Source: Nannobrachium achirus
Taxonomy: Eukaryota; Chordata; Actinopteri; Myctophiformes; Myctophidae
Assembly: GCA_963921795.1 (NCBI GenBank)
Contig: OY997642.1
Span: forward strand, 44,513,833-44,577,832
Reading direction: 5' to 3'
DNA: 64,000 nucleotides
Part shown: one piece after another, positions 1 through 9,447 of the stretch
How positions within the stretch are numbered: the stretch's first letter is position 1
Layout: each line of letters begins with the position of its first letter
Translations under genes and position numbers: made by a program
Notes under the pieces: model-generated
The model's database searches: none
What the model saw: the letters and a program-made list of their open reading frames with translations, nothing else
What the model was told of the DNA's origin: nothing

Positions 1-112
1 AATGGCAAAAATAGACACGTTTTGTGCTTGTAGATCTGCTATTTTTGCTATCAAGCAATCTACAAATTCACATATTTTATAATGGGCTTACAGACTTTAC
101 ACCACAGCTACC
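1..112 (+). repeat. 110-bp direct repeat, copy 1
   Basis: This stretch is nearly identical to 3131-3240. The two copies differ by a few substitutions and a one- or two-base indel, then diverge after the shared words that end in ttacaccacagct. The copy contains a shortened version of the window's recurrent palindrome. It probably represents the middle of one hAT-type MITE family whose outer end is seen at 3049-3100. Confidence 0.7.
5..48. repeat. Palindromic hairpin element, shortened copy
   Basis: The arms GCAAAAATAG and CTATTTTTGC enclose a right-arm remnant reading CTTGTAGATCTG. The matching left inner arm is missing, so this is an internally deleted member of the palindrome family described at 58595-58671. 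Confidence 0.55.
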
Positions 113-230
113 CCAGGAAGTCATGTGATCCAAGATGGCCACGGTGTGAATATGGTCTATTAGCATGATTTGTAACTCTGTTAGATATGCACCTTAAAGT
201 ACCAAAAGTAAAAGTAGCCTACAAAGTGTT

Positions 231-300
231 TGAACATAGCAGATCTACAAGCTCACAATGCGTCGCAATGCGTTGAGAGCTTGTAGATCGTCTATTTTCA
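231..300. repeat. Palindromic hairpin element
   Basis: The left arm reads AGCAGATCTACAAGCTC and the right arm GAGCTTGTAGATCGTCT, separated by a CpG-containing centre with CAATGCGTCGCAATGCG. The arms pair over about 24 bases with a few mismatches. It belongs to the same family as nine other copies in the window. Confidence 0.75.
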
Positions 301-499
301 ATTATCCAAGGTATAAAATAGAGCTAAATTGGTTTACGATGTATGTTTTATAATATCATAATTTATATCTGCAAAGTAACTAGTAATTAAAGTGTTCAAA
401 TAAATGTAGTGGAGTAAAGGTGTAGACCTACAGTATTTGGTTCCAAGATGTAGTGGAGTAGACGTAGCTTAAAATGATTAGAAATTAGAAATACTCAAG

Positions 500-577
500 T
501 AGGCCTACAAACACCTCAAAATTGTACTTAACTACAGTACTTAAGTAAATGTACTTAATGTTACTTTACACCACTGG
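500..577 (-). mobile_element. hAT-type terminal fragment
   Basis: The segment carries stacked words of the type GTACTTAAGTAAATGTACTT and ends in ACTTTACACCACTG, which reads outward as CAGTGGTGTAAAGT. That is the style of hAT element termini. A related internal word block occurs at 44110-44190. No partner end or target duplication was found. Confidence 0.4.
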
Positions 578-654
578 TGTGTAGTAGTCTGCACGTGCTT
601 GCCTATTGGACTGGTGTATCCTACTGGTGTTGTTTAGCAATGTGTAGGCTATTG

Positions 655-880
655 GGTTCAGTTGGGTGAACTGGACATACTGGTGATGGTGTTGTGTACT
701 GTACTGGGATCAGTTGGTTGAACAAGATATTGGTTCTGTTGCATTATTGTACTGTACTGTAGTGTACTGGGATCAGTTGGTTGAACAAGATATTGGTTCT
801 GTTGTCTTGTTGGACTGTACTGTAGTGTAGTGTACTGGAATCAGTTGGTTGATGTTGAACTAGACATTGGTTCTATAAAC
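655..880 (+). repeat. Tandem repeat, about 75-85 bp units, three copies
   Basis: The phrase GATCAGTTGGTTGAACAAGA, followed by TATTGGTTCTGTTG and a TACTGTACTGTAGTG-type spacer, occurs at about 708, 770 and (diverged) 838, with a weaker first copy near 655. No coding potential was seen. Confidence 0.7.
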
Positions 881-1009
881 ATGTGTTGCATTGTTGCCTA
901 CTGTATTTTTTATTAAAATTGTGTTTTTCCTCAAAAGGATGAGAGAAAATGCTATGTGAAATAATTATGATTAGATGGAAAAAAGTAAAGGGAGAAAATA
1001 ATTGTCCTG

Positions 1010-1135
1010 ACTAAAACTAGACTAAAATGTCAACAGTTTTTATCGACCAAACTAGACTAACTAAAATTATCTTGTCTTGGACTAAGATAAAGACTAAAAT
1101 GCTAAGACTTTTAGTGGACTAAAACTTGATTAATA
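1010..1135. repeat. GACTAAAAC-rich low-complexity repeat
   Basis: Variants of GACTAAAAC and AGACTAAAATG are reiterated about eight times. Similar text is common in fish repeats, but no element boundaries can be fixed here. The surrounding stretch 590-1580 otherwise shows nothing recognisable besides the tandem repeat at 655-880. Confidence 0.45.
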
Positions 1136-1586
1136 TGAGCATTGAAACTACATTTTAAATATATATTTATTATTGCACATGCACTCCATTGACCTACATT
1201 CCATAAGGACCACACCATCAACTTAAATGGCACCCTTTTCACATTGGCATATTATAGCGCCACCAGGAGGACACAATAACCTACATGACCTGTGCTCAAA
1301 AAAGCACTGCTTCTAGATTTTCTTTGATTTATTTTCCCACCTTTCCTGCCTTTTTTCCCCCCTTGCTACTTTCTTTAACTTTTGCTGCTTGGCCACTTTA
1401 TCACTGCTTGCAGCTATATTTCATCTTTTGTATTTATTACATGGCATCACAATTTAAATAGTCTGCCTTGCGAGGCCAGTGAGGGAAGGCGACAGAATCT
1501 GACCCACATAGTACATAAAGTATCATGGACTCCATGATATGTACTGATCCTTGAATATACTGTATGTATTTGCGTTTGTAACTCAA

Positions 1587-2795
1587 ATTCTGCTTCTGTG
1601 GGTCCCTGGAATATTTTGAGATGGGGGTCCGTGGCCAAATACCTTACATTTTGGGGGTCCTTGATATAAAATGTTAAATGTTTGAGCATCACAGCCATAG
1701 AAACTTAGGTTTTTTAGAAACAAGTTATGATTTTGGAGATATTTATAGAATTGGGTCAGTATATTCAAAGACTTGCTCAAATTGTCATGATTATTATCTT
1801 TCTTCTTCAAAAATAGCAGATCTACAAGCTCGCAGCGCAGAACTCGTGCCGCGCTGTGAGCTATGTATATCTGCTATTTTTAATAGTTAAAACCTAAAAT
1901 AATATAGAGTTACACAATTGCACTGCAGGTCTCAAAGGGTTAACCATCTTTTAGTAGCACTGGGTGATACCAATGCAGTTCAACAACAGTGTGGACTGTC
2001 AGCTACCACCCTGTTCATACTCACTCAAAATACTAGTCATCCACCCTCCCCATATTACATATTGGATCCTCCCAATCAATCACACCTGTCCTCACTCCCT
2101 CCTCGTTAGTGGCCCTGCTATAAATACTGCCTTCCTGCAATTAGTGTCTGTTTAGCAGGCGCAGCAGTAACATCTCAGCCTTAGAGCCCTCTGTCCTCAA
2201 GTCTCAGCAGGCCTTGGTTATGTGTCACTGAATGTAAAGACCATAACTGTGAAGAAGCCTCACTACCTCCTTGCCCAATGATCAAAATTCTATCCTGTGA
2301 AACGGAAAATAAACAACATAAACAGAACTCTGTTCTCCCACATTGTTGATGTTCCCTAGTATGAACCAAAGTAGAACTCTGCTAAACAACAACTTTCCTT
2401 GACCTTGTTCAGACTGGGGAAACCAACCTGACTCCAATCGGATCTTGGCTACATGTTTCAGATGTTTCAGATTTGAGAGACAAATCAGATTTGACTTTAA
2501 GGCTTAAAACTCCTCCAGCAGGGATGGCTGATGATCAAGCGGTCACACCTGTGGCTACTAGTTAGTTTGGCACCTGAAAAATGAGCCATCCCCTCAAACA
2601 CAAGCTCTGCGAGTTTGTAGATTTTTTTTTTTTAAACATGACATTTTGTGCAAGCCTTTGAAATATTTTGACCCAATTTCTATTATTGTCTTCAAATTCC
2701 TTATCAAAGGACCCCCAAAATTACATGAAATTGGCCGCAGACCCAAATCTCAAAATCTTTTCCAGTGACCCCACAGAAGCAAATGTTTGAGTTAA
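1587..2795. mobile_element. Element bounded by about 90-bp inverted repeats (hAT-like non-autonomous)
   Basis: The left end (1587-1670) and the reverse complement of the right end (2695-2795) share the order: a TTGCTTCTGTGGG-type start, CCCTGG or CACTGG, ATTTTGAGAT, GGGTCCGTGGCCAA, then TTTTGGGGGTCCTTGAT. About 1.1 kb lies between the arms, including a palindromic hairpin copy at 1807-1883. The same terminal text recurs at 54186-54290, where it finishes in GGGAACCACTGG, a hAT-style end. No transposase frame is visible and target duplications were not resolved. Confidence 0.55.
1807..1883. repeat. Palindromic hairpin element
   Basis: The arms AAAAATAGCAGATCTACAAG and the decayed TATGTATATCTGCTATTTTT pair around a GC-rich centre that contains CGCAGCGCAG and GCCGCGCTGTG. 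The copy lies inside the inverted-repeat element 1587-2795. Confidence 0.7.
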
Positions 2796-2845
2796 AAAAG
2801 TAGCGTTTATTTTTAAAAATATATATGGGCAGTCCCTGGAAGAAG

Positions 2846-2884
2846 CTAGCCCATGTCTCAGTGGTAGAGCATTTGACTGCATTG
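2846..2884 (+). repeat. tRNA-Cys-like 5' half
   Basis: The run CTCAGTGGTAGAGCATTTGA followed by CTGCA matches the D-arm (box A region) and anticodon stem, with a GCA anticodon, of vertebrate tRNA-Cys. The acceptor 5' strand is degenerate and no T-arm follows. It therefore looks like a tRNA-derived SINE head or a retro-inserted fragment, not a functional gene. Confidence 0.55.
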
Positions 2885-2954
2885 GTCCCACGTCTCATTG
2901 TTCCTCCATTGTTCCCATTAGTCCCACGCTGGTGAATGCTAACCTGGTGAATTC

Positions 2955-3045
2955 TACTATGCCTAAACCTAACCCTAACCCCAGTAAAGCTATGCCTAAA
3001 CCTAACCCTAATCCTAAACCTAACCTCAGAAAAACTATGCCTTAT
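2955..3045. repeat. Interstitial CCTAACCCTAA-like repeat
   Basis: Two adjacent copies of the phrase TATGCCTAAACCTAACCCTA are joined by a spacer, resembling degenerate telomere-like hexamers. It is short and interrupted, and is probably ordinary dispersed fish satellite text. Confidence 0.5.
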
Positions 3046-3048
3046 CCC

Positions 3049-3100
3049 AGGTGTAGGCAACTTTGATGATGGAAAGGGCCACTATATTTCCACATTCACT
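3049..3100 (+). mobile_element. hAT-type MITE left end
   Basis: The text CAGGTGTAGGCAACTTTGAT followed by GATGGAAAGGGCCAC is the reverse complement of the block at 58715-58755, which ends CAACTTTG reversed against CCCACTCCTG. In both places a palindromic hairpin copy lies 50-90 bp inward, so the two sites look like opposite ends of one MITE family. Confidence 0.5.
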
Positions 3101-3130
3101 CCAGATGGCCACAGTGCGTATACAGTCATA

Positions 3131-3240
3131 AATGGCAAAAATAGACACTTTTGTGCTTGTAGATCTGCTATTTTTGCTATCAAGCTATCTACAAATTCAC
3201 GTATTTTATAATGGGCTTACAGACTTTACACCACAGCTGC
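3131..3240 (+). repeat. 110-bp direct repeat, copy 2, with shortened palindrome at 3134-3177
   Basis: This is the second copy of the segment at 1-112. It contains GCAAAAATAG and CTATTTTTGC arms with only one inner arm, like copy 1. The shared deletion shows that the two are related by descent. Confidence 0.7.
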
Positions 3241-3310
3241 AGCCGAGAGCTGCCTGTCTGTGGGGGAACGGTGAACTCATGTTGTCCTCTCTGTGATGTG
3301 ATGGGTTCTG

Positions 3311-3727
3311 TCACTTCTGTGAGCAAGCCCCAAACAATGCGCACAACAGATCACTTTCTTCAATTTGGCGAACGAATGTTATACGCTTATTCGCGTCGCA
3401 CTTTGGTGTGTATGGGAAAAGGCGTAAGGTGAATTCTTCACATTTAAGAAATGGCAGTTCTACATTGTATTCGGTACTTGAAACTTGGGAACGAACCTCT
3501 GTGATCACCCCTTCAACGGTGACCAGCTTGCCCAGGACTTTGCTGATCAAGCTGGTCACCGTTGACAGGGGGTTCAGCATGGATCTGGCTTCTGCCTCCT
3601 TCTCAGCTGTTGTGTTTATGGTTGCTGTTGAGAAGAACATACTGTTCTTATTGAAGAGGATGGCTCCATCTTTGATGCTGTAGTTTTTTACTGCATAGGA
3701 GCCCCCCTCTTGTACTTTGTCCACCAG
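3311..3727 (-). CDS. OB-fold-like protein, putative terminal exon
   Basis: The frame is open from a splice acceptor (TTTTTACCTGTGTTTCAG read on the minus strand) to a stop at 3311. It gives about 138 residues beginning LVDKVQEGGSYAVKN. Joined to the exon at 3853-4063 it keeps frame across VTLVEE-LVDKVQEGGSY. Together they resemble the core of a replication-protein-A type OB fold, where a beta strand is followed by W/E-x-x-VDxVxEGxxY and a strand-ending hydrophobic patch. I infer a single-stranded nucleic-acid-binding role but cannot name a family member. The exon is intact with no internal stop, so it may be an expressed fish-specific gene or a transposon-borne one. Confidence 0.4.
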   Translation of the reverse strand: MVDKVQEGGSYAVKNYSIKDGAILFNKNSMFFSTATINTTAEKEAEARSMLNPLSTVTSLISKVLGKLVTVEGVITEVRSQVSSTEYNVELPFLKCEEFTLRLFPYTPKCDANKRITFVRQIEESDLLCALFGACSQK

Positions 3728-3852
3728 CTGAAACACAGGTAAAAAAGTGAATTAGTATGGGTTTCTGTGCATTCAACATGTACATTTGCACAACTTTGAA
3801 CAAATTCATATAGGCCTATACACTGCAATTGATTAACATAAATGTAATATAC

Positions 3853-4063
3853 CTCTTCAACTAGGGTTACTTTGGCACATTTTGAGCCGTCAGTGATGCC
3901 ACATATGGCTTGTTTGGTGGTCATTGTTGGCTTACAGCCGCCTTCTGTGAATTCCCATTTGAGTATTTTATTGACAGATTTAATTTCGATGAATTTTATC
4001 ATTAGTGGAGGTGGCCTGCTGTAAGGGCCGGGGTTTTCTTTGAGAGCTGCCTGGATTGACATG
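3853..4063 (-). CDS. OB-fold-like protein, internal exon
   Basis: The exon has a good acceptor (CTCAATTTTCTTTGTTACAG) and a donor GTATATTAC. It codes for about 70 residues including KFIEIKSVNKILKWEFTEGG and ICGITDGSKCAKVTLVEE. The strand-turn-strand pattern GITDGSKCAKVTL fits beta strands 2 and 3 of an OB fold. It joins in frame to the exon at 3311-3727. An earlier exon near 4229-4400 has a matching GC-rich Cys pair (CSGCGYV) and a donor GTATAACC, but its phase does not fit directly, so an exon may be missing between them. Confidence 0.4.
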
Positions 4064-4228
4064 CTGTAACAAAGAAAATTGAGAAATAGTTTAATTGACA
4101 TGTAAAGCATTAATTCATTTCCTCCTTCAAAGATATGCACCAATTTAAAATAAAGACAAGTATGAGAACTTACTTTCTTCCGCTAATTCGCCGGTGTGTA
4201 AAGACCTTAAGGTTCACATGGGTTATAC

Positions 4229-4370
4229 CTTGATGACCAGCTGGTGTTTTGGTTCAACCGTTCCTTCAGGGTTGAATGTCGTGCCGTCCCTCATGAAATC
4301 TGGTTTCAGAACGTAGCCACAGCCTGAACAGCCCATCACTGAGATCCATGTGGAAGTTGAGGGGCACTTT
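4229..4370 (-). CDS. Possible upstream exon with CxxC motif
   Basis: The minus-strand frame reads MGCSGCGYVLKPDFMRD and ends at a donor after KHQLVIK. Charged and hydrophobic alternation resembles a beta-rich domain. The phase at its 3' edge disagrees with the exon at 3853-4063, so membership in the same transcript is only inferred from proximity and strand. Confidence 0.25.
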
Positions 4371-4675
4371 GAAGAGGAAGCGTGGAGGATGGGAGGGGAA
4401 AGGGTGAGCAACGGTGCAAAGAATTGTAACCATCACGAGAACCACATAAAGCAGCTGTTGGAATGCCCATATATGGAAGCCACATCAGCCACTTACAATC
4501 CCTTTTATGCTCATCAGTTCTCCACAGGCCTGAAAATGAAGGCCTGGCCATAACAATGATCATCATTTTCGGCCCGAAAACCCAAAAGCCAGAGAGAAAA
4601 AGAAATGTCGCCAGTAAGCAGCACCAGTGTCTCAAATTACAACAGTGAAAGAATGGACGTAATAGCCTAGTTTGC

Positions 4676-4750
4676 GAAGGTGGTTCTCAACCTTTTCAGG
4701 CTGTGACCCCTGAAATAATCATATTTTAACTGGGGACCCCCCACCCTGAT
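4676..4750 (+). mobile_element. hAT-type terminal fragment
   Basis: The text AGGTGGTTCTCAACCTTTTC followed by AGGCTGTGACCCC has the style of hAT (Charlie-like) ends. No partner end or duplication was identified in the next several hundred bases. Confidence 0.4.
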
Positions 4751-5220
4751 GAGAACTAAGAGTTGAGGAATTTTGTAAAACACATTTCTTTAATTATGAA
4801 TTATTTTCACAATTTCTGCCTCTAATATTTGACAATTTGGACAATGTTTAATTTGTCATTTCAGAGGTATAAAAAAAATCAATAACCAAAGACAATGCAT
4901 AAATATTTTTCCAGGACCTTCCAGGACCCTTGATCAATTCCAAAGCTTTTCCAGTACTGGAAAAATATTAATATTATTATTAATATAATATTCTTCTAAT
5001 TTCAAAATATTTCCAGGAATTTCATGACTGGGAACCCTGTAGAAGCCATTGTTTTCTTCAAATGTAAACAAACATGGCTGCCATTTTGAAAGATGTGGTT
5101 GGTATGTGGGTTAAACATGCCTTTTTTTTTCCTTTTTTTTGGGGAAAATAGAGGTGATGATTTTGGGCTCTTCTTGGTGGAGGAGAGGTTGTTCATTTTC
5201 TTACGAATCACTCGTCTCAC

Positions 5221-5261
5221 CTCCTCCACACTGAGGTTATCATACTTGGACCGAACATGCC
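5221..5261 (-). CDS. Possible 41-bp exon next to the CA microsatellite
   Basis: On the minus strand a (TG)n run leads into CTAACAG and then an open frame HVRSKYDNLSVEE closed by the donor GTGAGACG. The polypyrimidine-poor but CTAAC-containing acceptor and a clean donor make a spliced exon possible. Nothing identifies the protein. Confidence 0.2.
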
Positions 5262-5267
5262 CTGTTA

Positions 5268-5268
<1 letters not shown>

Positions 5269-5341
<73 letters not shown>
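5269..5341. repeat. (CA)n microsatellite
   Basis: An uninterrupted dinucleotide run of about 36 repeats. The run creates a spurious Val-Cys frame on the minus strand that is not a gene. Confidence 0.97.
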
Positions 5342-5342
<1 letters not shown>

Positions 5343-5940
5343 TCGCACGTGATCCTTTGTTAGGGTCTTTTTTTAGTTATTGGGTCCATACCTTTTTTTA
5401 AACCATTCAAGTTTGAATCATTTCCTGCGCCACAGCCTCACAACACGTGTTTGCTTAACCGGAAGGGATGTGCAGTTTGAAGGAGCTAGAGACCCTCCAG
5501 AATGTCTTTATCAGACTTCTGAGCCTTTAGACAGCAGTAGCCTTAGTTTAGGGGTATTGATTTCTTTTTTGAATCCACACGGCGGCCTTGCACGCCACAG
5601 ACTCAAGGCTCATACCAACGGAATCGTCTTTGCTCTGCGGTTTACAAACTCTCTGGCCCCTGCGAAAAAGACCCAATTTTGAGGAATTATCTCCTTTTCA
5701 ATTACATATCAAAATTAATTTTATTACGGCCCAGATCCCTAAAACCCTAACCGAAGGCTCTTGAGGTTGCTGAAAGGTTTAGAGACAAATGGACAACACT
5801 TCAGCATAAAGGAACCTAACATTAACATTTTCGCTGAACCCTGAGCTAGACCCCTACCCAAAACCCATCAAGAAGCTTAAGAACATTCCCATGAGACATC
5901 CTAGAATGACGATTCAGATTTAATTTTGAGAAAAAAAACT

Positions 5941-6125
5941 TTATTCGAATTCAAGAGGTACTGGGATAGGGGAGCCCGAGTGGCTGGAGGGGCTGGAGGG
6001 GCGCTGGGCCTGGGCATCCGGAGGAGTGGGCTGCTGGGGAGGGGGCTGCTGGTCAGCCTCAACAGGCGCTGGGCTTGAGGAGGCGGAGGGGCTGGAGGGG
6101 GGTACCAGGTCCGCACAGATGATGG
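5941..6125 (-). pseudogene. Proline/serine-rich 3' exon of a decayed minus-strand gene
   Basis: After an acceptor (TGTTTACAG) the frame codes for about 61 residues rich in Pro, Ser, Ala and Gln (for example PVEADQQPPPQQPTPPDAQA) and stops in GAATAAAG. The stop codon TAA therefore lies inside an AATAAA poly(A) signal, which suggests a genuine transcript 3' end. It is the most downstream of a set of minus-strand exons reaching up to 10002. The parent gene is not identified, and low complexity limits confidence. Confidence 0.35.
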
Positions 6126-6239
6126 CTGTAAACATACACATATTCTTGAGTGACAGGATTAATCACTAACACATTGAATTAAACAATGGTAAAAATGAAA
6201 AGGTTACTTACAATAGAGGCTCTCCTTCTCGTCCCGAGG

Positions 6240-6406
6240 TTACGGTTGAGGGGGAGCCTGGGGGGCAGCTAGTTCAGGGGGAGCCTGAGGGGCGGCAAGT
6301 TGAGGTGGAGCATGGGGGGCAGCTAGTTGAAGGGGAGCCTGGGGGTCAGCCAGTTCAGGGGGAGCCTGAGGGGCGGCAACTTGAGGTGGAGCGTGAGGAG
6401 CTGGAG
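6240..6406 (-). pseudogene. APQAPP-repeat exon
   Basis: The acceptor TTGTTTTAACAG opens a frame of about 55 residues made of the repeat APQAPPELA and its variants (PHAPPQLA, DPQAPLQLA). The frame ends in a stop at 6240. A strong donor GTAAGT lies downstream at about 6212, which would only be used if the stop is a later mutation. A similar Pro-rich reiteration occurs at 36.5-37.3 kb on the same strand. Confidence 0.35.
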
Positions 6407-6486
6407 CTGTTAAAACAAACATTATTAATGTAGTTGACCTTAAACAACACAAGTAAACTTACAAATGGAACGGTAATTGGACCTAC

Positions 6487-6604
6487 CGTATATATACAGG
6501 TCCAGCCTGCTGATGAGCGGGACCCCTGAGGCACGAAGTTCAGCCAACTTCTCCACAGTCCTCATTCTTTTTGAGGCGATTACAAATCGCTCTTTCTCTT
6601 CCCC
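6487..6604 (-). pseudogene. Exon remnant of minus-strand gene
   Basis: The open frame reads EEKERFVIASKRMRTVEKLA and then LRASGVPLISRLDLYIY between an AAAAG acceptor and the donor GTAGGTCC. The basic helix-like text follows a CxxC-containing exon (6710-6801), a combination seen in N-terminal regions of some transposon-derived fish proteins. I do not recognise the exact family. Confidence 0.3.
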
Positions 6605-6709
6605 CTTTTGAAAAGCAATGTACAACCAGGTCAATCACAGGATGTTGGGTCAATGAGATTCCTATAAATTTGCATTCTACTTTGACCCCTTGCAGGATTA
6701 TTAACTTAC

Positions 6710-6801
6710 TTCTAGGCTGTGGGTATCGGATATGTCTATCCATCCTTACTACGTCTCCCCTGCCACAAACGAGGCAGACTAATCTGTCCCCCCTGTGGAC
6801 T
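6710..6801 (-). pseudogene. Zinc-finger-like exon (CxxC...H)
   Basis: Between the acceptor TTTTGCAACTCCAG and the donor GTAAGTTAAT lies about 30 codons with VHRGDRLVCLVCGRGD and RMDRHIRYP. The pair of cysteines followed after ten residues by RHI resembles half of a C2H2-type finger. The second histidine is not clear. The donor is canonical, so the exon structure is credible even though the protein is not identified. Confidence 0.35.
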
Positions 6802-7680
6802 CTGGAGTTGCAAAACATGTCAGATTAAAAAAAAGATATAGCCTTTCAAGAGCAATTCATTCATGAATGAGAAGCAAGCTGGGCTACAAATCAGTAGTTA
6901 AGAGCTCACCAACTATGGCCCCAAGTTTCAGCACATCGAGGGCTGGCTTTGACTCGAGGTTTTTATGTGCGCCAGACTTTCTGTTCTGAGCCAAAGACAA
7001 GTAGAGCTACATCTGCAATGTATGTAGAAGAGGTGCTGGTCCTCACAAATCAAGTTTGTATCTTGGGACACGAACTCCTGAGCCCGGAAGAAGCTCGACC
7101 TGGAAAGCAATGTAAAATAAAAAAGTTACATTCCCCAAGAAATGTACTTACTCTTTACATGTGCAGTATGTCCTGTATGTCAAGTGGTGAGGGAAGGGTG
7201 AGATGTGGGGGAGGAGTGGCAGATGGGGAAGGAGTGAGGCGACCACGGTTTTCTCGTTGAACCTGATGGCAAGGAGGGTCGCGAGCTTATAAGAAACAAC
7301 TAAAATAAGACCTTAAAACCTGGCAAAAACAGTTGCGTTAACTATACAGTATTAGTTTCTACTGCATCTATCAGAATAAAGTATGAAATGGTATATTCAT
7401 GGGGACCACATGATGTCAATTTGTATTCCTATAACTGCCACCTACAGGTGTTTTGATTGCATGGGATTCTATGCAGTAGAGCCAATCAGACAAATGACAC
7501 ACCTAAAGCACGATGGCAGCTCTGGGACTATTTGGTACCCATGAATATGATACATTTCCTGCAGTCACTGGAGTGTCTTAAGGTAAATGATCAGACTTGT
7601 GTAGACCAAGGATAGTGATGAGTATTTCAAGGTTGTTTACTAGTACATCAAAGTGTGTATACTGTACATGTGATGCTTAC

Positions 7681-7783
7681 CATCATTTCAGACTCAGATG
7701 GTGGAGTGTCAGACCAGATGGTGGAGTGTGCTGGCATGTCAGAGTTTGAGCTCCCCGGGGCGGGCAGCATGAGCATAGCAGGA
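7681..7783 (-). pseudogene. Linker exon of decayed minus-strand gene
   Basis: Acceptor CCAG and donor GTAAGC frame a 103-bp exon that reads PAMLMLPAPGSSNSDMPA and then HSTIWSDTPPSESEMM. The acidic, Pro/Ser-rich composition suggests a flexible linker. It lies in strand order between the coiled-coil exon and the zinc-finger-like exon. Confidence 0.3.
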
Positions 7784-8689
7784 CTGGAAAAATCAGAACA
7801 CACTTCATCGGTAACCCAAACAATTTGGGAGGATGGTGCAAACCGCAACATTGTGAGTCACCACATTAGGAAATCTTAGCTTGGGGGTCACTCTTCATAA
7901 TCCAGGAGGGTATAATCCTTGGGCATTTTTAGATCTCAACCCCTTTATGCCCACAATGGTGCCCGGTGTGCAACCTTGAGAGTTGATCCCAATCATTCTG
8001 ACCTGATGGGGTACCCTACACTCATTGACGCCTCACGGGTCCACCAAATGCTGAATTTAGGGGTTTATAGAGGACAGCTTGGAGGTCGTTTTGACCCCTA
8101 GCTGGTCTCTCTAGACTACCAGACACCCTTCAGGATTTTGAAGGACCCCCAAGCTACAAGAAACACCAGGAAAAAAACAAGGTTCACCCCCTCGGCTCAC
8201 GGACTACAAGAACAACCAACCCCAAATTCTAATCCTGTTATTGTCTGTTTATTTTATTTATTTATTATTATTATTTTTTTTACTTTTTGTGGTTTGATAG
8301 TAGCTTTTCCTGCCACCATCTGAGGTGTGGCGTTACTTCCCACCAAATCAAACAGTAGAAGCAACTGCCTCACAATCCATACCTTGGGTGCTTTGAAGAA
8401 GATGCTCCTTGACCTTGCAGAGCCCTTTTTAGCTGCCGACAAACCCCAGAAGCTCCGTTAAGACAGTGAAGATTTTAAATTATAAGACAAGGGTGCAAAA
8501 GCAGGACTGTATATTGATAGATTCCAGAGTAGGCCTTGTGAAGAGGGTAAAGTGACGAGGCTTCAGTTTCACCTATACCAGAGAGAGTATAATGGGAGAT
8601 GGTCCAGTACAATAGAGAGCAATGCAAGCTAAAAGATGTGGATTTTGGTGGGAGTGTCAAACAGTCAGTTACAATTGGCCACTTTTGAT

Positions 8690-8779
8690 TGGATTATCCA
8701 ATTTGAACAAAATACTGAAGTATCGGATCGGGGGTCAGTATCGGCAGATACTCAAAATCTGACTTGGGACATCCCTAGT
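8690..8779 (-). mobile_element. hAT-type terminal fragment
   Basis: The text runs from GTATCGGATCGGGGGTCAGT to GACATCCCTA. Read outward from the right end it starts TAGGGATGTCCCAAGTCAG, a hAT-style terminus. No left end was found. Confidence 0.4.
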
Positions 8780-8865
8780 CGAATGGCTTGCATAAAATGA
8801 CTTTGCTTATACCAAGCCAGTCTACCATGCTGGGAAATCTGTAAAATGTATGATTGAAATAGTAC

Positions 8866-9045
8866 CTCTCGCTGCACCCAAAACGTCCTCCTTCAGAATA
8901 CGGTTTTCCTCTTGTAGCCTCTTATTTTCCTCTCTGAGGTGTTTGACCTCTGCCACCACTGTGGCCCACTTCTGGGGAGGTTGAGTCAGTAACAAAGGAA
9001 TACCACTTCTTCTTGACCCTGATGCAGAGGAGATGACCAGGATGA
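8866..9045 (-). pseudogene. Coiled-coil exon of decayed minus-strand gene
   Basis: The frame reads ILVISSASGSRRSGIPLLL, then a heptad-patterned stretch AEVKHLREENKRLQEENRI, followed by LKEDVLGAAR and a donor GTACTATTTC. The Leu/Glu/Asn heptads indicate a short dimerising coiled coil. It lies directly downstream of the transposase-like exon at 9448-10002 on the same strand, so it is probably its C-terminal extension. Confidence 0.35.
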
Positions 9046-9263
9046 CTGCTTTGCTTCCACAAAGTCTACTTTTGTGAGACGTATGCAGTGAGGCCCACAG
9101 CATTGCCCTTGTTTTGAGTCAATTGGTGGATCTTCACACTCAATGACAGTTTCCATTTCAAGTAATGAGGTTTCTAAAGATAAAGAGGCAAAAGAGTGGG
9201 ATCAAATAACCATGAATTGTATAATTTACTACTTTGGCCAGAGTAACAATGACACACACTTAC

Positions 9264-9347
9264 CTGTATTAAACAAGCCCTGCTCTGGTGTTCTGGACCT
9301 TGGTTCTTCTGAGACACTAGACTTGCTGTCTGAATGGGGTTGTGGAC
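9264..9347 (-). pseudogene. Serine/proline linker exon
   Basis: One of three frames between an AAG acceptor and the donor GTAAGT is open with linker-like text (PQPHSDSKSSVSEEPRSRTP). A second frame is also open, so the reading frame is uncertain. Confidence 0.25.
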
Positions 9348-9447
9348 CTTCAAGTTAGGAAGACACCACAATTAGAGTTTCTACACATTTCATGTAATAC
9401 ATTTCAAGTATTGTATAAAGATTTAAAATTTGACAATAACCTACTAC

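Noticed and set aside
2846..2884. Functional tRNA-Cys gene
   Set aside because: Only the D-arm and anticodon-stem half is present. There is no T-arm or acceptor pairing.
5002..5340. Minus-strand Val-Cys repeat protein
   Set aside because: It is a translation of the (CA)n tract. Only the 41-bp segment beside it has splice-like borders.
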